The notes beneath the pieces are model-generated. The model had not been told where the DNA came from. It saw nothing but the letters and a program-made list of their open reading frames with translations, and made no database searches. The position numbers and the translations under genes were made by a program. From Dehalococcoidia bacterium (GTDB taxonomy: Bacteria; Chloroflexota; Dehalococcoidia; UBA3495): a DNA stretch of 24,332 nucleotides. Location: NCBI GenBank assembly GCA_028822675.1, contig JAPKDE010000016.1, positions 1 through 24,332 of the forward strand, written 5' to 3'. Shown here piece by piece: positions 16,366 to 24,079 of this stretch (positions are counted from its first letter, which is position 1; every line of letters starts with the position of its first letter).

Positions 16366-17569
16366 ATCCCTCTGAATCGGACAAGGCCGAGACTTTTTGT
16401 TGGAGGGCGTCGGATAGAAAATCTTTAGTGTTTAGGAAGTACTCTGGGTAAACGGGAAGCCTGGGTCTCAATTCAAACCCCGCAGCCTCGGTTTTGTTTT
16501 TCAGGTCCGTCAGAGATGGCCAGGGTGCTTCCGGGTTAACGAAGTCGATGGTCAACGGTGAAACGCCACCCCAGTCATTTATCCCGGCATCCAAGTATAT
16601 ATGGTAATCCTCGGCGCTTAGGTTAGGTGGCACTTGGATATTGGCACTTGAACCCAAAATGAGACGGGCCACAGCCACCGTCCATAGTAACTCTTCAGTC
16701 TCAGCGTCAGGAGCGTCCCCCATCGCAGTTAGCGGTTTGGCCCGGAAGTTTTGAATTATCACTTCTTGAACGTGACCGTGTTGTGCTTGGAGGTCAGCGA
16801 TGGCCACCAAAGATTCGATTCTGTCACGCCGGGTCTCGCCTATCCCGATGAGGATACCAGTGGTGAATGGCACTCGCAACTGCCCGGCCAACTCAAGTGT
16901 GCGAAGTCGCACACGAGGGCGCTTGCTGGGAGCAAACTCATGAGAGCCGCCAACCGCGTATAGGGCTTCACTGGTGCTCTCCAACATTAGACCCATAGAA
17001 GGGTTGAAGGGTTGCAACGCCGCTATCTCGCGGCGCGCCATGGTGCCCGGATTGGCGTGGGGCAGCATCTTAGTCTCGCTAAGGACCAGTTCGCAAACGT
17101 GGGTCAGGTACTCCAAAGTGGTCTTGAATCCCCGGTGTTCTAGCCATTCTTTGGCCTCGGGGTAGCGCTGTTCAGGCCGTTCGCCTAGGGTGAATAATGC
17201 TTCCGTGCAGCCCATAGCGGCCCCGGCGTTGGCCACATCAAGTACCTGTTCCGGAGTCATGTAAATGTCTTTACCGGCTTGCTGTGGGTCTTTACGGAAG
17301 GTGCAGTAGCCGCAGAAATCGCGGCACATATGGGTCAGGGGGATGAAAACCTTGGGCGAGAAAGTGACGATGTTGCCCTTGGACTGGTCACGCATGAAAG
17401 CGGCGGCAGCACAGAGTTCCTGGATGGAATCAGAGCCAGAATCCAGCAGAGAAAGGGCGTCGACTTCAGTCAGCGCTGTGCCTGCCGTGGCCTTGGCAAT
17501 CACTTCACCCAAAGGGACAGTGCTGTCTGGAAATCGTGGTACGTCGCCAGAGTGGACGAATGCCGTCAA
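16325..17569 (-). CDS. cofG: 7,8-didemethyl-8-hydroxy-5-deazariboflavin synthase, CofG
   Basis: This radical SAM enzyme closes the deazaflavin ring to give Fo from the CofH product. The CxxxCxxC motif is in HMCRDFCGYCTFRKD (Cys82, Cys86, Cys89). Other family marks are FTLGERPEQRYPEAKEWL, LPHANPGTM, SMGLMLEST and PFTTGILIGIGET, with NWQVPPNL-like text (NIQVPPNLS) and INDWGGVSPLT near the end. At 414 residues it is a free-standing CofG, not the CofG-CofH fusion (FbiC) of Actinobacteria. I chose the TTG at 17569 because GGAG (17575-17578) lies 5 bases upstream; the nearby ATG at 17580 is in another frame and meets a stop after four codons. It ends with TGA and overlaps cofH. It is the first gene after the candidate promoter at 17611-17640. 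Confidence 0.96.
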   Translation of the reverse strand: MTAFVHSGDVPRFPDSTVPLGEVIAKATAGTALTEVDALSLLDSGSDSIQELCAAAAFMRDQSKGNIVTFSPKVFIPLTHMCRDFCGYCTFRKDPQQAGKDIYMTPEQVLDVANAGAAMGCTEALFTLGERPEQRYPEAKEWLEHRGFKTTLEYLTHVCELVLSETKMLPHANPGTMARREIAALQPFNPSMGLMLESTSEALYAVGGSHEFAPSKRPRVRLRTLELAGQLRVPFTTGILIGIGETRRDRIESLVAIADLQAQHGHVQEVIIQNFRAKPLTAMGDAPDAETEELLWTVAVARLILGSSANIQVPPNLSAEDYHIYLDAGINDWGGVSPLTIDFVNPEAPWPSLTDLKNKTEAAGFELRPRLPVYPEYFLNTKDFLSDALQQKVSALSDSEGYVQGGMQRYASKF

Positions 17570-17610
17570 TGTAACTCCATCGGCCTAACGTCAGGATAAC
17601 CTGCTGACTG

Positions 17611-17640
17611 CTTATAGATTACAGACAACCAAGATGTCGA
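17611..17640 (-). promoter_or_regulatory. Candidate sigma-70 promoter of the cof operon
   Basis: On the minus strand TCGACA (17640-17635) and TATAAG (17616-17611) each match five of six consensus bases and are spaced by 18. Transcription would begin near 17604, about 35 bases before the cofG TTG. The site lies in the 145-base gap after ruvB, so cofGHDC can be transcribed separately from the genes upstream. Confidence 0.5.
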
Positions 17641-17714
17641 ACTATTTTAGACTGTCAAAACCGAGCAAGCAACAAAGGGGAGGCAAAAAGAAGGCGCATA
17701 CGTGGTCAGCCAGG

Positions 17715-18743
17715 CTAGAAACCGTTAAAACGGCTCTGATCTGAAGTATCCAGAGCAGCGAATGGCCGGCCTAGATGGTCGTGGGCGCGTCGGGTAGCAA
17801 CGCGGCCTCTCGGTGTTCGTTCCAAGAATCCCAGCTGCAGCAAGAACGGTTCCCAGACGTCCATGATGGTATCCGCGTCTTCGTTCAATGATGCGGCTAG
17901 GGTTTCAAGACCCACCGGGCCGCCGGAGAACTTATCAATGATGCTGGTTAGCAGTCGGTGATCAGACCGGTCTAGACCCAGTTCATCCACGTTGAGCTGT
18001 TCTAATGCTGCCTTAGCCACCGGGGCGTCCACTATGTTGTTGGCTTTGACCAGGGCATAGTCGCGGGTTCGTTTCAGCAGACGGTTGGCGACTCTGGGGG
18101 TCCCTCTGGAACGAGAAGCAATCAAATCCAGCCCTTCATTATCGGCTTCCATGTCCATGATGCGTGCCGAACGGTCAACGATAACCTTCATATCGTTGGG
18201 CTCGTAGTAGTCGAGACGGCAGACCGAACCGAACCGGTCGCGCAGAGGAGCGCTGACCATGGAGAACCGGGTGGTTGCACCGACAAGGGTAAATGGACTA
18301 ATTCTGAGGTTCACGTTTCTTGCGGCCAAACCCTTGCCGACCATCCAAGACAGGAAGAAATCCTCCATAGCCGAGTAGAGGACTTCTTCGACCACCCGGT
18401 TCAGACGGTGTATCTCATCAATAAAGAGCACGTCACCAAGTTGAAGGCTGGTGAGAATGGCGGCCATATCACCGGCGCGCTCGACAGCGGGGCCAGAAGT
18501 GACACGAATAGCAACACCCATCTCTGAGGCGATAATGTTGGCCAGTGTGGTTTTGCCGAGTCCGGGCGGGCCATAAATGATCACGTGGTCTAATGCTTCT
18601 TCACGTATCTTGGCCGCCTGAATCGCGATGGAGAGGTTTTCTTTGGTGTTGGCCTGGCCGACGAAATCATCCAGCGTCTTGGGACGCAAAGACACGTCTT
18701 GGTCTTCTTGCTGGACGTCCCCTGAAACCAGCCGTTCGGCCAT
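17715..18743 (-). CDS. ruvB: Holliday junction branch migration helicase RuvB
   Basis: This AAA+ motor drives branch migration of Holliday junctions with RuvA and is part of recombinational repair. Walker [10 protein letters not shown] (58-66), Walker B FIDEIHRL (107-114), the sensor region [19 protein letters not shown] with the probable arginine finger Arg170, and the C-terminal winged helix ([15 protein letters not shown] onward) are all present. At 342 residues it has the normal length. The ATG start has GAGGGG about 9 bases upstream. ruvA and ruvC are not beside it, which is unusual compared with the common ruvAB or ruvCAB order; here it sits between fabF and the cof genes. The family call is secure. 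Confidence 0.98.
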   Translation of the reverse strand: MAERLVSGDVQQEDQDVSLRPKTLDDFVGQANTKENLSIAIQAAKIREEALDHVIIYGPPGLGKTTLANIIASEMGVAIRVTSGPAVERAGDMAAILTSLQLGDVLFIDEIHRLNRVVEEVLYSAMEDFFLSWMVGKGLAARNVNLRISPFTLVGATTRFSMVSAPLRDRFGSVCRLDYYEPNDMKVIVDRSARIMDMEADNEGLDLIASRSRGTPRVANRLLKRTRDYALVKANNIVDAPVAKAALEQLNVDELGLDRSDHRLLTSIIDKFSGGPVGLETLAASLNEDADTIMDVWEPFLLQLGFLERTPRGRVATRRAHDHLGRPFAALDTSDQSRFNGF

Positions 18744-18853
18744 TTTATTTGCCCCTCACCCTAAAAGTTACACTGCCCCACATGGCCCTTAAGTTGCCCC
18801 ACCCATTTTAGCCGGATTGCCATACTAAAGGTCAAGAATTCCCTGTCACTTAT

Positions 18854-20104
18854 TTACTCAACATACTTGCGAAATACTAGACACGCATTCTGACCACCAA
18901 AGCCAAATGCGTTGGAGAGCGCCACATTCACGTCTTTGATCCGGGCTTGGTTTGGCACGTAATCCAAATCGCAGGTTGGATCCGGTGTTTCATAATTGGC
19001 GGTTGGATGAATCATGCCTTCGGTGATGGTTTTGACGCAGGCAGCAGCGTCCAGTGATCCCGCAGCGCCTAACGAATGGCCAATCATCGACTTGGTTGAA
19101 CTGATGGGTATGTTGTATGCCAGGTCACCGAACAACCTCTTGATGGCTACGGTCTCCAGAGTGTCATTCAAAGGGGTGGATGTGCCGTGGGCATTGATGT
19201 AATCGACCTGATCCAATGCCACACCGGCGTCGGCCAGGGCCAATTGCATTGCTGCTGCGGCGCTGGTGCCGTTTTCTTCCGGCTGTACCGGATGGCCAGC
19301 GTCACTGGTGGAACCAAACCCGGCCAACTCAACCAGTATATTGGCCCCTCGTGCCCTCGCGTGTTCCAGGCTCTCTAGGATCATAATAACTGAACCTTCA
19401 GAGGGGATGAACCCGTCCCGGCCCGAATCAAAGGGACGGCTGGCCTTCTGCGGGTCGTCGTTTCTGGTGCTAAGAGCCCGCATCACTGCAAAGCCAGAGA
19501 GACCCAACAAACTGATTCCAGCTTCGGTTCCTCCAGCAATCATCACATCAGCCGTGCCCCGCTGAATAACAGCCATTGCATCGCCCAACGCCTGGTTGGA
19601 CGCGGCACAGGCAGTGGTGGCAGTGGAGTTATACCCGTGGGCACCGGTGTACCGGCTCACAGCAGCAGCGGCCATGTTGGGCAGGATCATAGGGAAGAAG
19701 AAGGGCGACATCCGCATCCCACCGCGTTCTGCCAGGATCCGGCAGTTTTCTTCCAGCGTTGGGAACCCGCCGTTGCCATTGCCCAGAATCACACCAACCC
19801 TATAAGGGTCGTCCTTGGAAATATCGTAGGATGCGGTTTCAATCGCCTGGAGAGCGGCCGCGACGGCTAGTTGAGTGAACCGCGCCATTCTGCGGGCTTC
19901 TTTATTATTGATGTAGGTGACAGGGTCAAAACCGGAGACCTCTCCGGATATTTGGCAGGGATAGCCTTCAGGGTCGCAGAGTGTCATTGGACCGATGCCA
20001 GAGGTCCCAGCGGCCAGGTTCTTCCAGTACTCTTCAGGGGTCTCGCCCAGGGGAGTCATGGCTCCCATACCCGTGATTACTACCCTTACCCGATCATCAG
20101 CCAC
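18854..20104 (-). CDS. fabF: Beta-ketoacyl-ACP synthase II, FabF
   Basis: It condenses malonyl-ACP with growing acyl-ACP in type II fatty acid synthesis. The thiolase-fold Cys-His-His triad is visible: Cys166 in TTACAASNQALGDA, His306 in NAHGTSTPLND and His343 in KSMIGHSLGAAGS, with Lys338. SRPFDSGRDGFIPSEG and NAFGFGGQNACLVF are further family marks. Its 416 residues match KAS II (about 410-415). The GTG start at 20104 has GAGGAG about 8 bases upstream. It lies 59 bases after folC and 110 bases before ruvB on the same strand. No acyl-carrier protein gene lies beside it, although acpP-fabF is a common arrangement. Confidence 0.96.
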   Translation of the reverse strand: MADDRVRVVITGMGAMTPLGETPEEYWKNLAAGTSGIGPMTLCDPEGYPCQISGEVSGFDPVTYINNKEARRMARFTQLAVAAALQAIETASYDISKDDPYRVGVILGNGNGGFPTLEENCRILAERGGMRMSPFFFPMILPNMAAAAVSRYTGAHGYNSTATTACAASNQALGDAMAVIQRGTADVMIAGGTEAGISLLGLSGFAVMRALSTRNDDPQKASRPFDSGRDGFIPSEGSVIMILESLEHARARGANILVELAGFGSTSDAGHPVQPEENGTSAAAAMQLALADAGVALDQVDYINAHGTSTPLNDTLETVAIKRLFGDLAYNIPISSTKSMIGHSLGAAGSLDAAACVKTITEGMIHPTANYETPDPTCDLDYVPNQARIKDVNVALSNAFGFGGQNACLVFRKYVE

Positions 20105-20163
20105 TGGAGACGCTCCTCATTTTCAATTATTACCGTGGGTGCCTGTAACACCAGTGAACTTCT

Positions 20164-21504
20164 TCAACTAAGTTCTGAATATATCTCTGGTTCAATTCCC
20201 AGCGCCGATTCCCGGACCTCTGCGGTAAGGAACAGGGATCCCACTACCAACACCAGGTCTCGTGGCCTCGCTGAGTCCAGAGCCAGTTGCAGCGCCTCTG
20301 ATGCGGTTGCTGCCGTGGTCACTGGTCCATCGAATAACCTGGCAACTTCATCCGGTGCTAAAGAACGCGGGTGGCGAGATGCGGTCGCAAAGACCGAATC
20401 CGCTTTCTCTCGCAACGCCTGGGCCATGCCCTCCACATTCTTGTCTCTGGAAAACCCGGTGACCAAAATCAGTTTTTCGAAATTGAGGTACTTTGGCAGA
20501 GACTTTAACAAGCTCTCCACAGAGTATACGTTGTGGGCACCGTCAGCCACCAAGAGCGGAGAACGCGATAAAACCTCCATCCGGCAGGGCCAACTCACCT
20601 GCTCAAAGCCTACTTCCATCGCTTTAGCGTTCACGGCGATACCTAGGCTGGCTAATGCTTCCAACGCCGCAACTGCTGATGCCGCATTTTCCAATTGGTG
20701 GTCGCCCAATAATGGCATGTATAGTTCGTATTCGCCGTTACGGCCCCTCACAGTAAACCGTTGACCGTCAGTACCGCTTCGTCCCTCTTCCCAGGTAACG
20801 TCTCTGCCCACCAAGATGGGGGCGGCCTCCTTTTCCTGACATGCAGCCAAGATTGGCCCAAGAGCTTCCGAGGTTTGCGGGGCAATTATTACGGTGGAAC
20901 CTGGTTTGATGATTCCCGCTTTGTCGGCAGCAATCTCACCAATGGAATCCCCCAGGATGGCCGTATGGTCCAGGCTGATCGACGTGATGACGCAAACTCC
21001 AGCGTCCAAAACGTTGGTGGCGTCCAGTTTTCCGCCCAAACCAACCTCGATTACCTGCACGTCAGTGCGGTCTTCGGCAAAGCACTGAAAGGCCATGCCC
21101 GTGAGGTATTCAAATAGCGTCAGTGGCCCAATGACTGAATCAGCCTTGAGTTCTTCGTGAATGGGCCAAATCCCTTCCACCAAAGCCGCAAATTTCTCTT
21201 GGGTGATGGGCTCTGAGTCGCGCCTAATCCGCTCGCGGAACGTGTGGAGGTGGGGTGAGGAGTAAAACCCGGTGCTGAATCCGGCGGCGCGAAGGGCAGC
21301 GTCACAGAGAGCTGCCGTGCTGCCCTTGCCCTTGGTTCCAGCGATATGTACTGCCGGAATCTGGTGTTGAGGACTGCCCAGTCTTTCTAATAATGCCTCC
21401 ATCCGACCAAGATCGTAGATGGCTTTTTGGCGCGGGCCGGTGACCGTGTTTCGTTCGTGGTCAACCAGGTTTATCAGGCGGGAGATTGACTGAAGATAAT
21501 CCAT
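20164..21504 (-). CDS. folC: Folylpolyglutamate synthase / dihydrofolate synthase, FolC
   Basis: This Mur-ligase-like ATP-dependent enzyme adds glutamate to dihydropteroate and/or folates. Family motifs are the P-loop AGTKGKGST (55-63), FYSSPHLHTFRERIR, VIEVGLGGKLDATN, SLDHTAILGDSIGEIAADKAGIIK and DGAHNVYS. Length (446) matches bacterial FolC. ATG 21504 has GGAG (21509-21512) 4 bases upstream. It ends in TGA. It follows the SDR gene by 78 bases and precedes fabF. Whether it has the dihydrofolate synthase activity as well cannot be told from sequence alone. It is not a CofE-type F420 ligase, which belongs to a different family. Confidence 0.94.
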   Translation of the reverse strand: MDYLQSISRLINLVDHERNTVTGPRQKAIYDLGRMEALLERLGSPQHQIPAVHIAGTKGKGSTAALCDAALRAAGFSTGFYSSPHLHTFRERIRRDSEPITQEKFAALVEGIWPIHEELKADSVIGPLTLFEYLTGMAFQCFAEDRTDVQVIEVGLGGKLDATNVLDAGVCVITSISLDHTAILGDSIGEIAADKAGIIKPGSTVIIAPQTSEALGPILAACQEKEAAPILVGRDVTWEEGRSGTDGQRFTVRGRNGEYELYMPLLGDHQLENAASAVAALEALASLGIAVNAKAMEVGFEQVSWPCRMEVLSRSPLLVADGAHNVYSVESLLKSLPKYLNFEKLILVTGFSRDKNVEGMAQALREKADSVFATASRHPRSLAPDEVARLFDGPVTTAATASEALQLALDSARPRDLVLVVGSLFLTAEVRESALGIEPEIYSELS

Positions 21505-21582
21505 GTGGCTCCAAAGAACAGGCGGTGATGAAAGGTTCGGTTGGTGGGCCGATTAACAACTGTGCCAGTAGTTTATAAAGGA

Positions 21583-22533
21583 CTAGTGGTCACGGATGCG
21601 CCTTGGCATTGCCCCAAGCAACATCTGAATACCATCTGCTCTACCCACTGAATTCACAAAATCAATGTTACCTTCCAGGGATCGGGGGGTAAACCCAAAT
21701 ACCCGCTCCACCTCACCCATCTCTGCTACGCTACGAATGCCCATCATCTTAATTTGATCAGTGGTTATAGGTGGTCGGGGCATGATTCCCTGGCTGACAG
21801 CCGCAACGGCGCGCATGACCCAGACCGGCAGATGAAAGCGCAGTCGTCGTTTGCCCATAGCTTTGGCCACTTCGGTTACCAGTTCGTTGTAACTGAGGCG
21901 CTCGGTGCCACCCAGGTCAATTGTCCTTCCCTTAAGGTCTTCCCGGCCCAGAGTGATGGCGATGCAGCGAGCCAGATCGTCAGCGGCTAGTGGATGTAAT
22001 CGGTTCTTTCCTGAACCGATTACCGGGACGATAGGGAACAACCGGATCATCCCGGCCAGTGCATTCAGAAACTCGTCACCCTCTCCAAACAGCATGGAAG
22101 GGCGGAAAATGGTGAAGTGCATGCCGCTTTTAACGACTTCCTGCTCTCCCAACCATTTGGTGTATAGGTAGGGATAGGTCTGGTCGTTTGCTGCGCCAAT
22201 GACGCTGACATGTAGAAAATGCCTCGCTCCAGCCTGTTTGGCGGCCGCTAAAACATTGGCGGTGCCTTCTCGGTGAACGGCGTCAAACGAATTCCGCCGT
22301 GTAGGTCGAATCACTCCAACTAGATGAATCACTGATTCAGCATCGTAGAACGCATTTCTTAGTGCGGTGGGGTCACTAATGCTGCCATACTGGACCTCAA
22401 CGTCTCTGTGGGGAAACATCCGCTCGCGCCCAGGTGTATGGACCAAACAACGGACCTCGTGGCCTCGCTCCAGAAGTTCGCGCACCACTCTCCGGCCAAG
22501 AAAGCCAGTAGCGCCAGTGACCAAAACTACCAA
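21583..22533 (-). CDS. NAD(P)-binding atypical SDR, NDUFA9-like / NmrA-like
   Basis: A Rossmann-fold nucleotide-binding protein of the atypical short-chain dehydrogenase group that includes the complex I accessory subunit NDUFA9. The N-terminal dinucleotide site is LVTGATGFLGRRVV (4-17), followed by IHLVGVIRPTRRNSFDAVHR and HREGTANVLAAAKQAGARHFL typical of this group, then FRPSMLFGEGD and HPLAADDLARCI. The usual catalytic YxxxK is altered (YLYTKWLGEQE), as is common in atypical SDRs, so a structural or cofactor-binding role is possible. The only in-frame early start is TTG 22533; the frame meets TAA just upstream, and the Shine-Dalgarno sequence is weak. It is the first gene of the minus-strand block. 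No other complex I gene is present in the window. Confidence 0.85.
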   Translation of the reverse strand: MVVLVTGATGFLGRRVVRELLERGHEVRCLVHTPGRERMFPHRDVEVQYGSISDPTALRNAFYDAESVIHLVGVIRPTRRNSFDAVHREGTANVLAAAKQAGARHFLHVSVIGAANDQTYPYLYTKWLGEQEVVKSGMHFTIFRPSMLFGEGDEFLNALAGMIRLFPIVPVIGSGKNRLHPLAADDLARCIAITLGREDLKGRTIDLGGTERLSYNELVTEVAKAMGKRRLRFHLPVWVMRAVAAVSQGIMPRPPITTDQIKMMGIRSVAEMGEVERVFGFTPRSLEGNIDFVNSVGRADGIQMLLGAMPRRIRDH

Positions 22534-22760
22534 TTCGTATTACTCATAGAGCGAGTTTTGCCTTTTGTGAATCAGAATCAAGACCTGGGTTCAACGGTGG
22601 CAAATCCCTCTACCCCGTGTCAAGTGAATACTAGCCAAGGTCTACTGGTCAATTTGCAATAGAAGCCGTCGCATATAAAGGGGAAGGAGGCAATCTACTG
22701 CGTTAGAATTACCGCAACATTCAGTACACTGTAATTTGTCGTAATCACAGAGGATAGATG

Positions 22761-23705
22761 ATGGAGAAACTTGATCTGCACTTTGGCGCTGGGATTGCGC
22801 TTGGTGTCAGTGAAACAGCCCGGCAGGCCCGTTGGATGGAGGAGTTGGGCTACGAATATTTCTCAGCCGGCGAGCATTTCATGCGCGGAGACCCGCCAGG
22901 TCCGACCCACGCAACCCTGCCAGTATTGGCGGTGGCGGCCGGCGCAACAGACCATCTGCGTGTCCTTTCTTCTATTATTCTGACCCCTTTCTACCATCCC
23001 TTAGTATTGGCGCGAATGACCGCCACTCTGGACGTGGCTTCCGGAGGCCGGTTGACTTTGGGAGTGGGTGTCGGCGGCGAGTTCCCAGTGGAGTTCGAAG
23101 CCGCTGGACTCAAGGTTAACCAACGGGGACGCCGGACCGACGAGTGCTTGGATATCATGCGCCAGTTGTGGACGGGGGAACGCGTTACGTTCTCCGGGCA
23201 GCACTTCCAAATGACCGATGCCATGATCAACCCGCCCCCAACCCAAACGCCCAACCCGCCGATATGGGTTTCGGGTCGGCGCGATGCGGCAATGGTCCGT
23301 TCTGCTACCTACGGTGACGGGTGGATGCCTTATTTTTACGACGCGCCCAGATACCGCGACAGCGTCAAGAGGATTAAAGAAATCGCCGCTGCCGCCGGAC
23401 GAGACATGTCTGGATTCCAGTGGGCTCACTTCCCCTACATATCTATCTATCCCACTGAGCAAGAAGCTGCGGAGGTCGCAGCAGAACAGCTTGGTGGGCG
23501 ATACCTGTACGGTGGCGAATTCTTGGATATTGTCCGCAAATACTGCTTGCTTGGGACCGTTGAGAACTGCATCGAACAGTTGCAGGAATATATCGATGCT
23601 GGAGCACGGCATATAGTCTTCAGCATCAGTTGTCCCAGAGAGGACCGCGAGCGCCATCTCGAGGTCATCGCCAAAGAACTAATTCCCCACTTTAAGGGCA
23701 AATGA
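22761..23705 (+). CDS. LLM-class flavin/F420-dependent oxidoreductase
   Basis: A second luciferase-like TIM-barrel oxidoreductase (314 residues), transcribed divergently from the SDR gene. Family marks are FGAGIALG, RWMEELGYEYFSAGEHF, LAVAAGATDHLRVLSSIILTP, HPLVLARMTATLDVASGGRL, TLGVGVGGEFPVEFEAAGL, RGRRTDECLDIMRQLWTG and NPPIWVSGRRDAAMVRSA, which resemble F420-dependent members. ATGs lie at 22758 and 22761; AGAGGA (22749-22754) is better spaced for the second (6 bases). It ends in TGA. The substrate is unknown. Presence of the F420 biosynthesis genes on the same contig makes F420 a reasonable cofactor guess. No intrinsic terminator follows the stop. Confidence 0.9.
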   Translation: MEKLDLHFGAGIALGVSETARQARWMEELGYEYFSAGEHFMRGDPPGPTHATLPVLAVAAGATDHLRVLSSIILTPFYHPLVLARMTATLDVASGGRLTLGVGVGGEFPVEFEAAGLKVNQRGRRTDECLDIMRQLWTGERVTFSGQHFQMTDAMINPPPTQTPNPPIWVSGRRDAAMVRSATYGDGWMPYFYDAPRYRDSVKRIKEIAAAAGRDMSGFQWAHFPYISIYPTEQEAAEVAAEQLGGRYLYGGEFLDIVRKYCLLGTVENCIEQLQEYIDAGARHIVFSISCPREDRERHLEVIAKELIPHFKGK

Positions 23706-23850
23706 CTCAGGGAGTTTGTCCAGCGACGGACTTAAATCAGGCCTACGTAGAAATTGAACATATCCCGGAGTCGCCATTATGACAATTGGGTTTTTCTGGC
23801 GTAGAATAGGCTGGAGTTGTTATGACTCTGGCGGTCATTTGACAGTAAGT

Positions 23851-23860
23851 GAACGCATAT
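23851..23860 (+). repeat. Direct repeat copy 1, GAACGCATAT
   Basis: The decamer GAACGCATAT occurs here and again at 23944-23953, 93 bases downstream. The two copies bracket the TATAAT at 23931-23936, so they could be paired operator sites. Confidence 0.45.
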
Positions 23861-23901
23861 TCTCGACGAGTCACTCAAAACCGGGCGGCTCAGGTAGGGG
23901 A

Positions 23902-23917
23902 TTCCGTTATTTCGGAA
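23902..23917 (+). promoter_or_regulatory. Inverted repeat TTCCG-N6-CGGAA, possible operator
   Basis: The perfect 5-bp arms TTCCG (23902-23906) and CGGAA (23913-23917) lie where the -35 region of the TATAAT promoter would be. The size and symmetry fit a dimeric repressor or activator site; no bound protein can be named. Confidence 0.4.
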
Positions 23918-23930
23918 ACTGGTTGTCCTA

Positions 23931-23936
23931 TATAAT
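23931..23936 (+). promoter_or_regulatory. Consensus -10 hexamer TATAAT
   Basis: An exact sigma-70 -10 box. No good -35 stands at 16-18 bases upstream, so activator dependence is possible. Transcription from about 23943 would leave a leader of roughly 137 bases before the ATG at 24080. Confidence 0.5.
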
Positions 23937-23943
23937 AGGGCGC

Positions 23944-23953
23944 GAACGCATAT
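23944..23953 (+). repeat. Direct repeat copy 2, GAACGCATAT
   Basis: Second copy of the decamer at 23851-23860. It lies at the expected transcription start, just after the TATAAT box. Confidence 0.45.
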
Positions 23954-23958
23954 GAACC

Positions 23959-23997
23959 ATCGGTGGATTTAGCTTCAGCTTGCCAATGTTCACCGAT
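23959..23997 (+). other. Leader hairpin, 9-bp stem
   Basis: ATCGGTGGA (23959-23967) pairs with TTCACCGAT (23989-23997) over 9 bp with one G-T pair, closing a 21-base loop. No T-run follows, so it is not a classical terminator. It lies wholly within the presumed 5' leader. Confidence 0.4.
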
Positions 23998-24079
23998 TAG
24001 TCAACTAGCAAAAATTGATATCGACTAGCATTTAGTCAAGCGGTATTACATCATCTGGTGATTACCAGTAGGAGCAAAG

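Larger units (their letters stand above)
23706..24079. other. Repeat-rich non-coding leader region before the B12/radical SAM gene
   Basis: This stretch of 374 bases has no credible open frame. It holds a TATAAT hexamer, an inverted repeat just before it, a 10-base direct repeat flanking it, a 9-bp hairpin in the presumed leader and a second set of short repeats (TTAGTCAA at 23997-24004 and 24032-24039; ACTAGCA at 24004-24010 and 24024-24030). A small ATGAC/GTCAT inverted repeat lies at 23822-23838. The density of repeats suggests regulation of the downstream gene. I do not see the conserved B12-box of a cobalamin riboswitch. Confidence 0.5.

Noticed and set aside
19871..20764. 297-residue plus-strand open frame across fabF and folC
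   Set aside because: It is antisense to two conserved genes; the Ser-rich text is typical of a shadow frame.
20164..21504. FolC homologue as the missing F420 gamma-glutamyl ligase
   Set aside because: The motifs are standard folylpolyglutamate synthase; CofE belongs to another fold, and proximity alone is weak evidence.
22681..22690. Strong Shine-Dalgarno-like GGAAGGAGG upstream of the LLM gene
   Set aside because: No ATG, GTG or TTG follows at a useful distance; the CTG at 22698 meets a stop after one codon.
22534..22757. Paired divergent promoters between the SDR and LLM genes
   Set aside because: TTGCAA (22654) with TATAAA (22674) has a 14-base spacer, and the minus-strand TTGACA (22623-22618) has no -10 partner; neither is good enough to call.
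23943..24079. Cobalamin riboswitch in front of the B12-binding protein gene
   Set aside because: The leader is short and I cannot find the conserved B12-box; only a simple hairpin and short repeats are visible.
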